From positions 90,806 through 154,805 of the forward strand of contig NZ_BEGX01000057.1 of the NCBI RefSeq assembly GCF_002583555.1: DNA of 64,000 bases, given 5' to 3'. Position 1 is the stretch's first letter. Each line of letters opens with the position of its first letter. Positions 41,665 through 51,014 of the stretch are shown in pieces. A program made the position numbers and the translations under genes. This DNA comes from Pseudonocardia sp. N23. Its GTDB lineage: Bacteria > Actinomycetota > Actinomycetes > Mycobacteriales > Pseudonocardiaceae. Below the pieces are notes generated by a model. That model was not told the DNA's origin and searched no databases. It saw only the letters and a list, made by a program, of their open reading frames with translations.

Positions 41665-42833
41665 TCGACTTCTCGCTGTCCGACGAGCAGCGCGCGGTCC
41701 GCGACACGGTTCGCGCGTTCGTCACCCGTGAGGTCGTCCCGCTCGAGGCGCAGGTGCTGCGCAACGAGCGGGACGGGGTCACGGCCCTCGAACCCGGCGT
41801 GCTGGAGTCGTTGCAGGACAAGGCGCGCCGGTCGGGCTTCTGGGGCATCACGACGCCCGAGGAGTTCGGGGGGATCGCGCTCGGGCCCGTCATGAACGCC
41901 GTGCTGACGATGGAGCTGGGGCGCACGTTCGTCCCGTTCCGGTTCGGCGGGTCGGCCGACAACATCCTGTTCGACGCCTCACCCGAGCAGCAGGACACGT
42001 ACCTGCGACCGACGATCGCCGGGGAGCGCAGGAGCTGCTTCGCCATCACCGAGCCCGGCGCGGGGTCCGACGCCCGCAACATCCGCAGCCGGGCCCGCCG
42101 CGACGGCGACGACTGGCTGATCACGGGCGAGAAGACGTTCATCACCGGCGGGCACGAGGCCGACTTCGCGATCGTCTTCGCCGTCACCGACCCCGACCTG
42201 GGCGCCGACGGCGGCGTCACCTGCTTCCTCGTCGACCGGGACATGGGCTGGACGTCCTCGCCGATCCCGACGATGGGCGAGTGGGGCCCGGCGTCGCTGA
42301 GCTTCGACGACGTCCGGGTGCCGTCGTCGAACGTGCTCGGCGAGGTCGGTAAGGGCTTCGAGAAGGCCCTGCGCTGGATCGGGCAGGGTCGCTACCTCAT
42401 CCCGGCCCGCGCGGTCGGCTCGGCGGAACGGCTGCTGGGCATGGCGGTCGACTACGCGAAGGTCCGGGAATCGATGGGCCACCCGATCGCCGAGTACCAG
42501 GCGATCCAGTGGCAGATCGCCGACTCGGCCGTCGAGATCGAGTCCACGAAGTGGCTGACGCTGCACGCCGCGTGGCGGGCCGAGACCGGTCGCGACGCCC
42601 GGCATGCCACGTCGATCGCGAAGCTGACCGGCGCCCTGATGGCCAACCAGGTCGTCGACCGGGTGCTGCAGATCCACGGCGGCATGGGCTACACGAAGGA
42701 ACTGCCCATCGAGCGCTGGTACCGCGAGCTGCGGCTGCTGCGCATCTACGAGGGCACCGACGAAATCCAGCGCCGCACCATCGCGCGCAACCTGCTGAAG
42801 GGCCACGTCGCCCTCGGCACCATCGGGGAGTGA
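41661..42833 (+). CDS. Acyl-CoA dehydrogenase
   Basis: Encodes 390 aa, GTG at 41661 inside the maoC stop (GTGA). Classic FAD acyl-CoA dehydrogenase: AITEPGAGSDARNIRS (about 128-143), the WLITGEKTFITGG strand, RYLIPARAVGSAERLL, QIHGGMGYTKELPIERWYRE and the catalytic glutamate in RIYEGTDEIQRRT (about residue 365). It makes the 2-enoyl-CoA for the neighbouring MaoC hydratase. Beta-oxidation of an unusual side chain or ring acid is inferred from the operon. Confidence 0.93.
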   Translation: MIDFSLSDEQRAVRDTVRAFVTREVVPLEAQVLRNERDGVTALEPGVLESLQDKARRSGFWGITTPEEFGGIALGPVMNAVLTMELGRTFVPFRFGGSADNILFDASPEQQDTYLRPTIAGERRSCFAITEPGAGSDARNIRSRARRDGDDWLITGEKTFITGGHEADFAIVFAVTDPDLGADGGVTCFLVDRDMGWTSSPIPTMGEWGPASLSFDDVRVPSSNVLGEVGKGFEKALRWIGQGRYLIPARAVGSAERLLGMAVDYAKVRESMGHPIAEYQAIQWQIADSAVEIESTKWLTLHAAWRAETGRDARHATSIAKLTGALMANQVVDRVLQIHGGMGYTKELPIERWYRELRLLRIYEGTDEIQRRTIARNLLKGHVALGTIGE

Positions 42834-42837
42834 ATCG

Positions 42838-43728
42838 ATGCTGACAGGACGTTCGGTCGTCGTGACCGGATCGGGACGTGGCCTGGGCCGCGCCTACGCA
42901 AGGGCTGTCGCGGCCGCGGGGGCGGGCGTCGTGGTCAACGACGTCGACGCCGACGCGGCCGCCGCGGTGGTCGCCGAGATCGAGGCCGACGGCGGGGAGG
43001 CGACGTCGGTGGTCGCGCCGGTGGGGCCGACGGAGACCGCCGACGCGCTGGTCGCGGCCGCGGTGGAGCGGTTCGGCCGGCTCGACGCCATGGTCACCAA
43101 CGCGGGCCTGCTGCGGGACCGGTCCGTCGGCAAGATGGGCGACGACGACTGGGACGCCGTCATCGCCACGCACCTGCGCGGCACGTTCACCTGTGCCCGG
43201 GCGGCGATCGCCCGGTTCCGCGAGCAGGGCGACGGGGGTCGGCTCGTGCTCGTCGGCTCCCCCGCCGGCCAGCGCGCGAGCTTCGGGCAGACCAACTACT
43301 CCGCGGCCAAGGCCGGGATCGTCGGGATGGCCCGCACCCTGGCCGCCGAGACCGCGCGCCACGGGATCACGGTGAACGCGCTGGTCCCGGTCGCGCTGAC
43401 CCGGATGGTCGCGACGATCCCCGTGTTCGCCGACGCCGTCGCCGCCGTCGAACGGGGCGAGCCGGTGCCCGACGAGCTGCGCGCCAAGGGCGTCGGCACC
43501 GCCGAGGACGTCGCCCCGCTGCTGGTGTGGCTGCTGTCGGACGCCGCCGCCGAGGTCACCGGGCAGGCACTCGGCGTCGGCGGGGACAAGATCAGCGTGT
43601 GGACGCACCCGGCCGTCGCGGCCGAGGCGTCGATGCCCGGCGGGTGGACCGCCGAGGCCATCGCGAAGGAGTTCCCGGCGCAGCTCGCGCCGCACCTGCA
43701 GACCTACGCACCGGAGCGGAACGGATGA
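42838..43728 (+). CDS. SDR family 3-hydroxyacyl-CoA dehydrogenase-like oxidoreductase
   Basis: Encodes 296 aa. It has the Rossmann motif TGSGRGLGRAYARA (about residues 10-23), NAG at about 88, active Ser in LVLVGSPAG (about 140) and YSAAK (about 155-159). The GRAYA wording and length fit the (3R)-hydroxyacyl-CoA dehydrogenase part of peroxisomal multifunctional enzyme 2. With MaoC and the acyl-CoA dehydrogenase it would give three steps of an (R)-specific beta-oxidation. It overlaps the amidohydrolase start (ATGA). Confidence 0.9.
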   Translation: MLTGRSVVVTGSGRGLGRAYARAVAAAGAGVVVNDVDADAAAAVVAEIEADGGEATSVVAPVGPTETADALVAAAVERFGRLDAMVTNAGLLRDRSVGKMGDDDWDAVIATHLRGTFTCARAAIARFREQGDGGRLVLVGSPAGQRASFGQTNYSAAKAGIVGMARTLAAETARHGITVNALVPVALTRMVATIPVFADAVAAVERGEPVPDELRAKGVGTAEDVAPLLVWLLSDAAAEVTGQALGVGGDKISVWTHPAVAAEASMPGGWTAEAIAKEFPAQLAPHLQTYAPERNG

Positions 43729-44603
43729 GCCTCGACATCACGAACCTGCAGGCCATCGACGTCCACACCCACGTCCATTTCTCGCAGGCCGCCGCCGCGA
43801 GCCCCGAGGGCGGCGCGCGGATGGAGCAGATGCGGGCCCGTTTCGGCTCCGACATCCTCGGCATGGACCTGCCCGGGATCGCCGAGTTCTACCGGCAGCG
43901 CAGCATGGCCGCGGTCGCGTTCACGATCGACAGCCTCGGGGAGCCGTCGGAGCACGCGCCGACCAACGAGGAGATCGGCGAGCTCGCCGCCGAGCACACC
44001 GACGCGATCATCCCCTTCGCGAGCGTGCACCCGCTGCGCGGCAAGGGTGGCGCGAGGATCGCGCGCCGGCTGATCGAGACCTACGGGTTCAAGGGGTTCA
44101 AGTTCCACCCCAGCGTCCAGGAGTTCTACCCCAACGACCCGGTGGCGTTCCCGATCTACGAGGTGCTCGCCGAGTACCAGCTGCCCGCACTGTTCCACAC
44201 CGGGCAGAACGGCGTCGGCGCCGGGACCAAGGGCGGCGGCGGGATCCGGCTCAAGTACTCCGACCCCCTGTACCTCGACGACGTCGCCGTCGACTTCCCC
44301 GACATGCCGATCGTCATGGCCCACCCGTCGTTCCCCTGGCAGGACGTGGCGCTCTCGGTCGCGACGCACAAGGCGCAGGTGTACATCGACCTGTCGGGCT
44401 GGTCGCCGAAGTACTTCCCACCGCAGCTGGTGCAGTACGCGAACACGTTGCTGCGCAAGAAGGTCCTGTTCGGAACCGACTTCCCGCTGTTCACCCCGGA
44501 ACGCTGGAGGGCCGACCTGGAGAAGACCGAGATCCGCGACTCGGTGAAGCCCGACATCATGCTGCACAACGCGGCCCGGCTGTTCGGGCTCGAGTCGGAA
44601 TGA
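43725..44603 (+). CDS. Amidohydrolase family 2 (TIM-barrel metal-dependent) protein
   Basis: Encodes 292 aa. The barrel has the first metal motif DVHTHVHFS (about residues 12-20), KFHPSVQEFYPND (about 127), HTG at about 165, AHPSFPW (about 203) and the terminal aspartate in LFGTDFPLF (about 253). This is the amidohydrolase_2 pattern of decarboxylases and ring-opening hydrolases such as ACMSD and gamma-resorcylate decarboxylase. It may decarboxylate or open a ring product of the pathway. Coupled at both ends (ATGA). Confidence 0.87.
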   Translation: MSLDITNLQAIDVHTHVHFSQAAAASPEGGARMEQMRARFGSDILGMDLPGIAEFYRQRSMAAVAFTIDSLGEPSEHAPTNEEIGELAAEHTDAIIPFASVHPLRGKGGARIARRLIETYGFKGFKFHPSVQEFYPNDPVAFPIYEVLAEYQLPALFHTGQNGVGAGTKGGGGIRLKYSDPLYLDDVAVDFPDMPIVMAHPSFPWQDVALSVATHKAQVYIDLSGWSPKYFPPQLVQYANTLLRKKVLFGTDFPLFTPERWRADLEKTEIRDSVKPDIMLHNAARLFGLESE

Positions 44604-46171
44604 CGCCGCTCCCGGACGACTTCGCCACGCACTTCGAACTGGTCGCCGATCTCGCTCCGCACCGGCTCGCGGTCGTCCAGGGCGACCGGGCGCTGACCTG
44701 GAGCGGGTTCGACGACGCGGCGTCGCGGCTGGCCGGGTGGCTCGCCGAGCACGGGATCGGCGACGGCGACCGGGTGGCGATGCTGGCCCGCAACTCCCCC
44801 GGCTACCTCGTCGCGCTGCTGGCGATCTGGAAGCTGCGGGCGACGATGGTCAACGTCAACTACCGCTACCGCGCCGACGAGGCCCGCTACGTGCTGGCCG
44901 ACGCCGACGCCCGCGCGGTCGTCGCCGACGAGGACCTGCTCGACGTCGCCGGCGCGGCCGCTCCCCCCGGCGCACTGGTGCTCACGGTGTCGGACGAGCC
45001 GGACGGTCCACCCCTGCCGCGGACGCAGCGCGGCGGCGACCGGGAGTGGCTGCTCTACACCGGCGGGACGACCGGTAACCCGAAGGCCGTCGTCGGGTCG
45101 CACCGCGAGCGCTGCCGCACCGCGCAGACCGGCACCCTGCGCAGCCTGGGGCTCGACCGCGCCGACGGTGTCGACGCCCTGCGAGCGGCGCTGGCCGTCG
45201 ACCCGCGGGGACCCGAGGGGATCGTGTGGCTGCCCGCGCCGCCGCTCATGCACGGCACCGGGCTGTACTCCGCGCTCGGCTCGCTCGCGGGCGGCGCACC
45301 CGTCGCGCTGCTACCCGGGCGCGGGACCTCCGGCGACGACCTCGCAGACACCGTCGCGGCGCACGGCGTCACCGACCTGACGATCGTCGGCGACGCCTTC
45401 GCCCTGCGGCTGCTCGACGCGCTCGACGCGGACGCGGCGGCGGGCAGGCCGTCCCGCATCGCGTCGCTGAGACGGATCCGCAGCATCGGCGCGGTGTGGA
45501 GCCCCGCGGTGAAACGCCGGCTGCTGGCCCACGCCGACCTGGCCCTGCACGACTCCATCGCCGCGTCCGAGGGCGGGCTCTACGCGGTCTCGGTGGTCAC
45601 CCGTGACACCCCCGACGACCGGCTCGGCGGGTTCGAGCTGGCCGCGAGCGCCCGGCTGCTCGACGACGACGACCGTGACGTCGTCCCCGGATCGGGGGTC
45701 GTCGGCCTGCTGGCGGCGCCCGTCGTCGAGAACGCGGGGTACGCCGGGGACCCGGAGAAGACCGCGGGCGCGTTCCGCGACCTCGACGGAGTGCGCCTGT
45801 CGATCCCCGGCGACATGGCCCGCCTCGGCGCGGACGGCCGCCTCGAGCTGCTCGGCCGCGGCAGCTCTGTGATCAACACCGGCGGCGAGAAGGTCTACGC
45901 CGACGAGGTCGAGATCGTGCTGCGCGAGCATCCCGCGGTCCGCGACGTCGTCGTCGTCGGGGTGCCGGATCCGGTGTTCGGCAGCGTCGTCGGCGCCGTC
46001 GTCGCGCTGGAGCAGGGACGCAACGCCGACCCGGACACGTTGCGCGACTTCGTCTCTGCCCGACTCGCGTCGTACAAGAAACCGCGCAGGCTGCTGCTCG
46101 CCCCCGAGGTGGAGCGGCTCGCCAGCGGCAAGGCGGACCTGCGCTGGGCCCGCGACCAACTGACCTCGTGA
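44600..46171 (+). CDS. AMP-forming acyl-CoA synthetase
   Basis: Encodes 523 aa of the ANL superfamily. Motifs: P-loop LLYTGGTTGNPKAVVGS (about residues 151-167), ASEGG (A5 region), GDMARLGADGRLELLGR (A7-A8, about 408-424) and INTGGEKVYADEVE. The catalytic lysine is near the end in LASGKADLRW. It activates a carboxylic acid with ATP and CoA, the entry step for the acyl-CoA dehydrogenase, MaoC and SDR encoded upstream. Last gene of the coupled operon from 39094 to 46171. Confidence 0.92.
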   Translation: MTPLPDDFATHFELVADLAPHRLAVVQGDRALTWSGFDDAASRLAGWLAEHGIGDGDRVAMLARNSPGYLVALLAIWKLRATMVNVNYRYRADEARYVLADADARAVVADEDLLDVAGAAAPPGALVLTVSDEPDGPPLPRTQRGGDREWLLYTGGTTGNPKAVVGSHRERCRTAQTGTLRSLGLDRADGVDALRAALAVDPRGPEGIVWLPAPPLMHGTGLYSALGSLAGGAPVALLPGRGTSGDDLADTVAAHGVTDLTIVGDAFALRLLDALDADAAAGRPSRIASLRRIRSIGAVWSPAVKRRLLAHADLALHDSIAASEGGLYAVSVVTRDTPDDRLGGFELAASARLLDDDDRDVVPGSGVVGLLAAPVVENAGYAGDPEKTAGAFRDLDGVRLSIPGDMARLGADGRLELLGRGSSVINTGGEKVYADEVEIVLREHPAVRDVVVVGVPDPVFGSVVGAVVALEQGRNADPDTLRDFVSARLASYKKPRRLLLAPEVERLASGKADLRWARDQLTS

Positions 46172-46230
46172 GTGAGCCCTTGTCCGCGGCGCCGTTTCCG
46201 TACGGAGCGAGGCGCGGCTAACGTCAGATC

Positions 46231-47565
46231 GTGAGCACAGTGGACGCGGCCCCCACGTCGCAGGACAGCCATGACGTCGGCCGCGCCGCCCGGGACCGCG
46301 CGCCACGCCGCGAGTTCGGCGCGTGGAGCCCGTCGCTGCGCGACCAGGACGTGCTCGACGTCCTCACCGCGCAGAACGCGATCCGTGCCGCCGATCTCGT
46401 TCCCGTGCGCTGGGGCCGGATGAGCGCATCGCCCTGGACGTTCTACCGCGGCGCGGCGGCGACGATGGCCGCAGACCTCGGAACCCGGCCGCACAGCGGG
46501 CTGACCGTCCAGCTCTGCGGGGACGCCCACGTGCTCAACTTCGGGCTCTGGGCCACACCGGAGCGCAACCTGTCGTTCGACCTGCGCGACTTCGACGAGA
46601 CCCTGCCCGGCCCGTTCGAGTGGGACGTCGCGCGTCTCGTCACGAGCCTGGAGGTACTGGCCCGCGAGCACGGCGGAGACGCGACCGAGGCGATCGCGCA
46701 GTGCCTCATGGCCTACCGCACCCAGATCGCCCGCCACGCCGACGCCCACGTCCTCGACACCTGGTACGACCTGATCCACGTCGACCGCTTCCTCTCCGTG
46801 TTCACCGACGCCGACCGCCCCCGCGCCGCGGCGCACATCGCGCGCAAGGCACGGCGCCGGACCCACCGCGGCGTGCTGCGCAAGCTCACCGAGATCCGCG
46901 GCGGCCGGCTGCGGATCAGCGAGGACCCGCCGATCCGCGAGCACGTTCACGACGGGCCCGCACTCGAGCTGTTCGCCGCCTACCACGACTCGCTGCCCGA
47001 CGACCGCCGTCATCTCCTCGACCGGTTCACCCCCGTCGACGCGGTCCGCCAGGTCGTCGGTGTGGGCAGCGTCGGGATGCGGGTGCACCTGATCCTGCTG
47101 CAGGGCCGCGACACCACCGATCCGCTGTTCCTTCAGATCAAACAGGCGGGCGAGTCGGTGTACGAACCGTACTGCGGCGCGAGCCGCTACGCCGCGCACG
47201 GGCGCCGGGTGATCGAGGGCAAGCGGCTGGTGCAGAGCGCGACCGACGTCTTCGTCGGCTGGGCGAGCGCGCGCGGGCACGACTACTACGTGCGGCAGTT
47301 CCGGGACATGAAGGTGATCGCCGACGGCGAACTCCTCGCGCCGCGGCTGCCCGAGTTCGCAACGGCGTGCGGGCACGTCCTCGCCCGCTCGCACGCCCGC
47401 AGCGGCGACCCGGCCGCGATCGCCGCCTACCTGGGCCGCGGGCGGGCGTTCGACGAGGGGATGACGGCGTTCGCCCACGCCTACGCCGACCAGAACGCAG
47501 CCGACCACCGGTCGCTCGTCGACGCCATCGCCGCCAGCCGGCTGCCGACCGCCCGGGGCTGGTGA
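46231..47565 (+). CDS. DUF2252 family protein (kinase-like fold)
   Basis: Encodes 444 aa, GTG at 46231. The DUF2252 hallmarks are FYRGAAATMAADL (about 71-83), LCGDAHVLNFGLWATPERNL (about 91-110), FDLRDFDETLPGPFEWDVAR (about 114-133) and FLQIKQAGESVYEPY (about 305). The GDAHxxNFG and FDxxDFDE segments look like the catalytic and metal-binding loops of aminoglycoside-kinase-like proteins. No substrate is established. It has its own start after a 59-bp gap, so it may be a separate unit. Confidence 0.88.
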   Translation: MSTVDAAPTSQDSHDVGRAARDRAPRREFGAWSPSLRDQDVLDVLTAQNAIRAADLVPVRWGRMSASPWTFYRGAAATMAADLGTRPHSGLTVQLCGDAHVLNFGLWATPERNLSFDLRDFDETLPGPFEWDVARLVTSLEVLAREHGGDATEAIAQCLMAYRTQIARHADAHVLDTWYDLIHVDRFLSVFTDADRPRAAAHIARKARRRTHRGVLRKLTEIRGGRLRISEDPPIREHVHDGPALELFAAYHDSLPDDRRHLLDRFTPVDAVRQVVGVGSVGMRVHLILLQGRDTTDPLFLQIKQAGESVYEPYCGASRYAAHGRRVIEGKRLVQSATDVFVGWASARGHDYYVRQFRDMKVIADGELLAPRLPEFATACGHVLARSHARSGDPAAIAAYLGRGRAFDEGMTAFAHAYADQNAADHRSLVDAIAASRLPTARGW

Positions 47566-47576
47566 GCCCGGCCCGA

Positions 47577-47618
47577 GGCCACGCGCGGGCGCACAGCGGC
47601 CACGCGCGGGCGCACAGC
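47577..47618. repeat. 21-bp perfect tandem duplication
   Basis: GGCCACGCGCGGGCGCACAGC occurs twice head to tail (47577-47597 and 47598-47618) in the gap between two convergent genes, directly before a terminator hairpin. Confidence 0.85.
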
Positions 47619-47634
47619 GGCCGCTCACGGCCGC
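47617..47634. terminator. Bidirectional terminator hairpin
   Basis: GCGGCCG (47617-47623), loop CTCA, CGGCCGC (47628-47634): a perfect 7-bp stem between the convergent DUF2252 and monooxygenase genes. No T-run. Confidence 0.6.
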
Positions 47635-47651
47635 CGAGGTCGTGAGCGGGG

Positions 47652-48851
47652 TCAGCGGCCCGGGCCCCGCAGGCCGAAGGACAGAGCGGGGTCACCCGGG
47701 GTGAAGGTACCCGTGAACTGCGACGAGTCGCCGATCTCGCGGCAGCGGGCGAGCAGGGCACGGCCCATGGCGAGCTGGGTCCGCTCCCAGGCGGCGAGGG
47801 CGGCATCGACGTCACCGGGGTGGGCCGTCAGCTGCGCCGCCAGCTCCCAGCCGTCCGCGGCGGCCTTCGCCGTGCCGGCCCCGGCATGGGGGCGCACCGC
47901 GAACGCGGCGTCACCCGCCAGGCAGACCCGGCCGAACGCCATCCGGGGCACCTCGATGTCGTGGACGGCCTGGACGAACGGCTCCGCCACCGCGAGCACC
48001 GCCTCGGCGATGACGGGTGCGAGCAGCGCACGGACGTCGGACCGGAAGGCGGAGACCTGCTCGGGGCGCATCGCGCCCGGCGGCAGCGAGACCGGCCGGA
48101 CCTGACCGTCGACACCGGTCATCACGTCGTCGAACGCCGGGCCGGCCGCGACGTTGCGGTACCAGACGAAGTTCGTCAGGCGCTCCCCGCGCACGACCGA
48201 TCCCGATGGCCCCGGGATCGGGTAGACGAGGACGTGGCTGCCGGGCAGCACCTGGTAGGTGATGGCGTCGGCGAGCTCGGCGAACACCGGCTCCGGCAGC
48301 TCCGACTCCGGCACCGTCCCCCGCCACGCGACGTATCCGGCGTAGCGGGGGGCGACGCCGGGGAGCAGGGCCGCACGGGTCGGGGAGGCGATGCCGTCGG
48401 CGGCGACGACGAGATCGGCCCGCGACGTCGCGCCGGACGCCTCGGTCAGCACCGCACCGTCGGCGTCGCCCGCGATCGCCGTGACCTCACGGCCGAGGCC
48501 GTACCGGTCCGGTGCGCGCGCCTCGAAGTCCGCCAGCATCGCCCGGTAGATCGTGTTCCACGACGAGAACCGGTTGTGGTGCTCGCGCTCGTGGACGGTC
48601 GCGCCGCCCGGGTCGACGAACCGAACCCGCGACGTCGTGCTGCACAACGTCTCGGGGTCGACATCGCTCCGTTCGGCGACCCAGCGCAGGGTGTCGTCGA
48701 GGGCGACGATCCCGGCACCGCGGCCCTCCAGGGCCGACCCGGACCGCTCCAGGACCCGGACGTCGCAGCCGAGGTCCGCGAGGACGAGCGCGGCGGTGAG
48801 CCCGCCCAGCGACCCTCCGACGACGGCGACCGACGGCAGCGCAGGGCTCAC
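47652..48851 (-). CDS. FAD-dependent hydroxylase, 2,6-dihydroxypyridine hydroxylase-like
   Basis: Encodes 399 aa, GTG at 48851. Class A flavin monooxygenase: VVGGSLGGLTAALVLADLG (about residues 9-27), LERSGSALEGRGAGIV, DLVVAADGIASPTR (about 150-163) and LAGDAAFAVRPHAGAGTAKA (about 295-314). The GAGIV and PHAGAGTAKA wording matches the dihydroxypyridine hydroxylase (DHPH) branch. It hydroxylates a small N-heteroaromatic or phenol with NADH and O2. It follows the PPOX gene with a 4-bp overlap. Confidence 0.87.
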   Translation of the reverse strand: MSPALPSVAVVGGSLGGLTAALVLADLGCDVRVLERSGSALEGRGAGIVALDDTLRWVAERSDVDPETLCSTTSRVRFVDPGGATVHEREHHNRFSSWNTIYRAMLADFEARAPDRYGLGREVTAIAGDADGAVLTEASGATSRADLVVAADGIASPTRAALLPGVAPRYAGYVAWRGTVPESELPEPVFAELADAITYQVLPGSHVLVYPIPGPSGSVVRGERLTNFVWYRNVAAGPAFDDVMTGVDGQVRPVSLPPGAMRPEQVSAFRSDVRALLAPVIAEAVLAVAEPFVQAVHDIEVPRMAFGRVCLAGDAAFAVRPHAGAGTAKAAADGWELAAQLTAHPGDVDAALAAWERTQLAMGRALLARCREIGDSSQFTGTFTPGDPALSFGLRGPGR

Positions 48852-49371
48852 GGCTTGCCGAAGGTCGCCACCCGGTCGACGGACAGCTCGAACAGCACCC
48901 GGCGCTCGTCGATCGACGGGTCGCGCAGGCCGTAGGGCGGCTCGTTGCCGGTGTACTTCGTCCAGATCCGGTCGAGCTGCGCGGTGACCCGGGGGCCCTC
49001 CTCCGGGTCGTCCTCGGAGACCTCGCGCGCGACCGTGGCCTTGATCGAGAGCCAGTGGTAGGCGTTCGCCGGGTTCATCAGGACGAACGTGACCTGGGGG
49101 TGCCCGCGCAGCCACCCGACCTTCTTGCGATGCGTCGCCAGGTTCAGCAGCACCGTGTCGCCCTCGTAGTCGAACCAGACCGGGGTGAGGTTGGAGCGGC
49201 CGTCGTTGCCGGTGACCGACACGATCGCGGTCACGGGCTCGTCGAGGAGGCTCTTTTGTAGACGTCGGGGAGGCCGGCGAGGGAGCCGACGGTGTCGTGG
49301 TCGCCGATGGTGAACTGGCCCGGCTGCAGGCCGTCGGCGACGTCGAGGAAACGAGCAACGCTGATCGTCAT
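48848..49371 (-). pseudogene. PPOX-class (F420/FMN) oxidoreductase gene with a single-base frameshift
   Basis: The main frame from GTG 49234 gives 128 aa of a split-barrel PPOX protein: NLTPVWFDYEGDTVLLNLAT, HPQVTFVLMNPANAYHWLSI and IWTKYTGNEPPYG. It lacks the usual N-terminus. In another frame an ATG at 49371 encodes MTISVARFLDVADG and continues to LAGLPDVYK. The next residues of the family (KSLLDEPV) are found in the main frame just upstream of 49234. One lost A in the AAAA run (TTTT on the plus strand, 49254-49257) explains the break. It may be phase variation, a mutation or a sequencing error. Confidence 0.7.
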
Positions 49372-49388
49372 GGCGTTAGCGTAAGGCC

Positions 49389-51014
49389 ATGTCGACCGCT
49401 CCTTCCGGAACTCCTGCCGCCGGCTCCCGCACCGATGCCCCGCCCGCGGGCGGGATGGCCGCCGGCCTCGCCGCGGCCGGCGTGCGGCGGATCTTCGGGA
49501 TGCCGGGCGGTGGCCCGAACCTCGACATGATCGGCGCGGCGGCGGAGCACCGCATCGCCTTCACCCTCGCCCGCGGCGAGACCGCGGCGTGCGTCATGGC
49601 CGGCGTGTTCGGGTTGCTCACCGGGACGCCGGGGGTCGCCGTCGTCACCCGCGGCCCCGGGCTGACCAGCGCGGTCAACGGCCTCGCGCAGGCGACGCTG
49701 GACCGGGCGCCGCTGCTGCTGGTGTCCGACACGGTGCCGGCGGACCGGCGGTCCCGGATCGGGCACCAGCTGCTCGACCAGGTCGGTGTCGCCGCACCGG
49801 TGACGCGCTGGAACGGCACCCTCGGCTCCGCGGACCCGGCCGGTGTCGCCGCCGCCGCGTGCGCGCTGGCCACCGGGCCGCGCGCCGGGGCGGTGCACCT
49901 GGACTTCGACCCGTCGGTGCCCGGCGACGCGGCCCCCGCCGCGCCCGGTCCGGCGTCGCTCGACGAGGCCGCGCTGGAGCGGGCGGTGACGACCGCCGGG
50001 GGCCGCCGGCGCCCCGTCGTGGTGCTGGGCAGCGGTGCTGCCCGGCACGCGGCCGCGCTGCGTGCCGTCCTCGACGGTGCGGGCGTCCCCGTCCTGACCA
50101 CCTACCAGGGGCTCGGCACGATCGACTCGACCGGACCGGACGCCGCGGGGCTCTACACCAACGGCAGCCCCGAGCAGGCGCTGCTCGCCGGGGCGGACCT
50201 CGTCGTCGGCGTCGGGCTCGACGGGGTGGAACCGATGCCCGGCGAGTGGGCCTGGGAGGCGCCCGTCGTCCTGCTCGACGACGCCGGCTTCGGCCCCGAC
50301 ACGAACACCGAGTTCTACGGCGCCCCCGAGCTGGTCACGGGCCCGCCCGCGGAGTCCCTGGCGGCGCTGCTCGCCGCCACCGCACCCGGGTGGGAGCCCG
50401 GGACCGGGGCGCACCGGCGTCGGGAGCTCCGCGCGGCGTTGGAGGCCGGGCCGCGCGGGGACGGGCTGCACCCGGTCGACCTCACCCGCGCCGTGCTCGA
50501 CCACCTCGGTCCGGTTCAGGTCTCCGTCGACGCGGGCGCCCACATGCTGGCCGTGCTGCCGCTGTGGGACGCCGCCCGTCCGCACGGCGTGCTGATCTCC
50601 AACGGCCTCGCGACGATGGGCTACGCACTGCCCGCCGCCATCGGCGCGGCGCTGGCACGGCCCGGCGAGCGTGTCGTCTGCATGGTCGGCGACGGCGGGC
50701 TGGGGATGACGCTCGCGGAGCTGGAGACCCTCGCCCGGCTGGACCTGCCGGTCACCGTCGTGGTGTTCGACGACGCCGCGCTCAGCCTCATCGAGCTCAA
50801 GCAGCGCGGGGGCCAGGGTGGGGCGGGGGCGGTGCGCTTCTCCCCCGTCGACTTCGCCGCGGTCGCCGCCGCCATGGGCATCCCGTCGGCCGTGGCGGGC
50901 GACGTGGCCGGGGTGACGGCCGCGCTGGGCGGCGCCGGTGACGGCCCGTTCCTGCTCGACGCCCGGGTGGACCCGGCGGGGTACGCCCACGTCATGCGGG
51001 TGTCGCGGGGCTGA
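49389..51014 (+). CDS. Thiamine-diphosphate enzyme, acetolactate synthase/benzoylformate decarboxylase-like
   Basis: Encodes 541 aa, three-domain ThDP enzyme. The N-terminal PYR domain has the catalytic glutamate in LARGETAACVMAGVFG (about 58-73) and VVTRGPGLTSAVNGLAQA. The middle domain is a Rossmann-like fold. The C-terminal PP domain binds ThDP-Mg at MVGDGGLGMTLAELETL (about 432-448), with FDDAALSLIELKQ supplying the second ligand. The reaction is 2-keto acid decarboxylation or carboligation. It is divergent from the PPOX/hydroxylase pair, only 17 bp from the PPOX start at 49371. Its stop directly abuts that of the convergent DGAT gene. Confidence 0.88.
   Translation: MSTAPSGTPAAGSRTDAPPAGGMAAGLAAAGVRRIFGMPGGGPNLDMIGAAAEHRIAFTLARGETAACVMAGVFGLLTGTPGVAVVTRGPGLTSAVNGLAQATLDRAPLLLVSDTVPADRRSRIGHQLLDQVGVAAPVTRWNGTLGSADPAGVAAAACALATGPRAGAVHLDFDPSVPGDAAPAAPGPASLDEAALERAVTTAGGRRRPVVVLGSGAARHAAALRAVLDGAGVPVLTTYQGLGTIDSTGPDAAGLYTNGSPEQALLAGADLVVGVGLDGVEPMPGEWAWEAPVVLLDDAGFGPDTNTEFYGAPELVTGPPAESLAALLAATAPGWEPGTGAHRRRELRAALEAGPRGDGLHPVDLTRAVLDHLGPVQVSVDAGAHMLAVLPLWDAARPHGVLISNGLATMGYALPAAIGAALARPGERVVCMVGDGGLGMTLAELETLARLDLPVTVVVFDDAALSLIELKQRGGQGGAGAVRFSPVDFAAVAAAMGIPSAVAGDVAGVTAALGGAGDGPFLLDARVDPAGYAHVMRVSRG

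Noticed and set aside
49231..49371. A separate 46-aa gene upstream of the PPOX gene
   Set aside because: Its last residues and the sequence just upstream of the PPOX start join into the expected PPOX N-terminus if one base is restored, so it is better read as part of a frameshifted gene.
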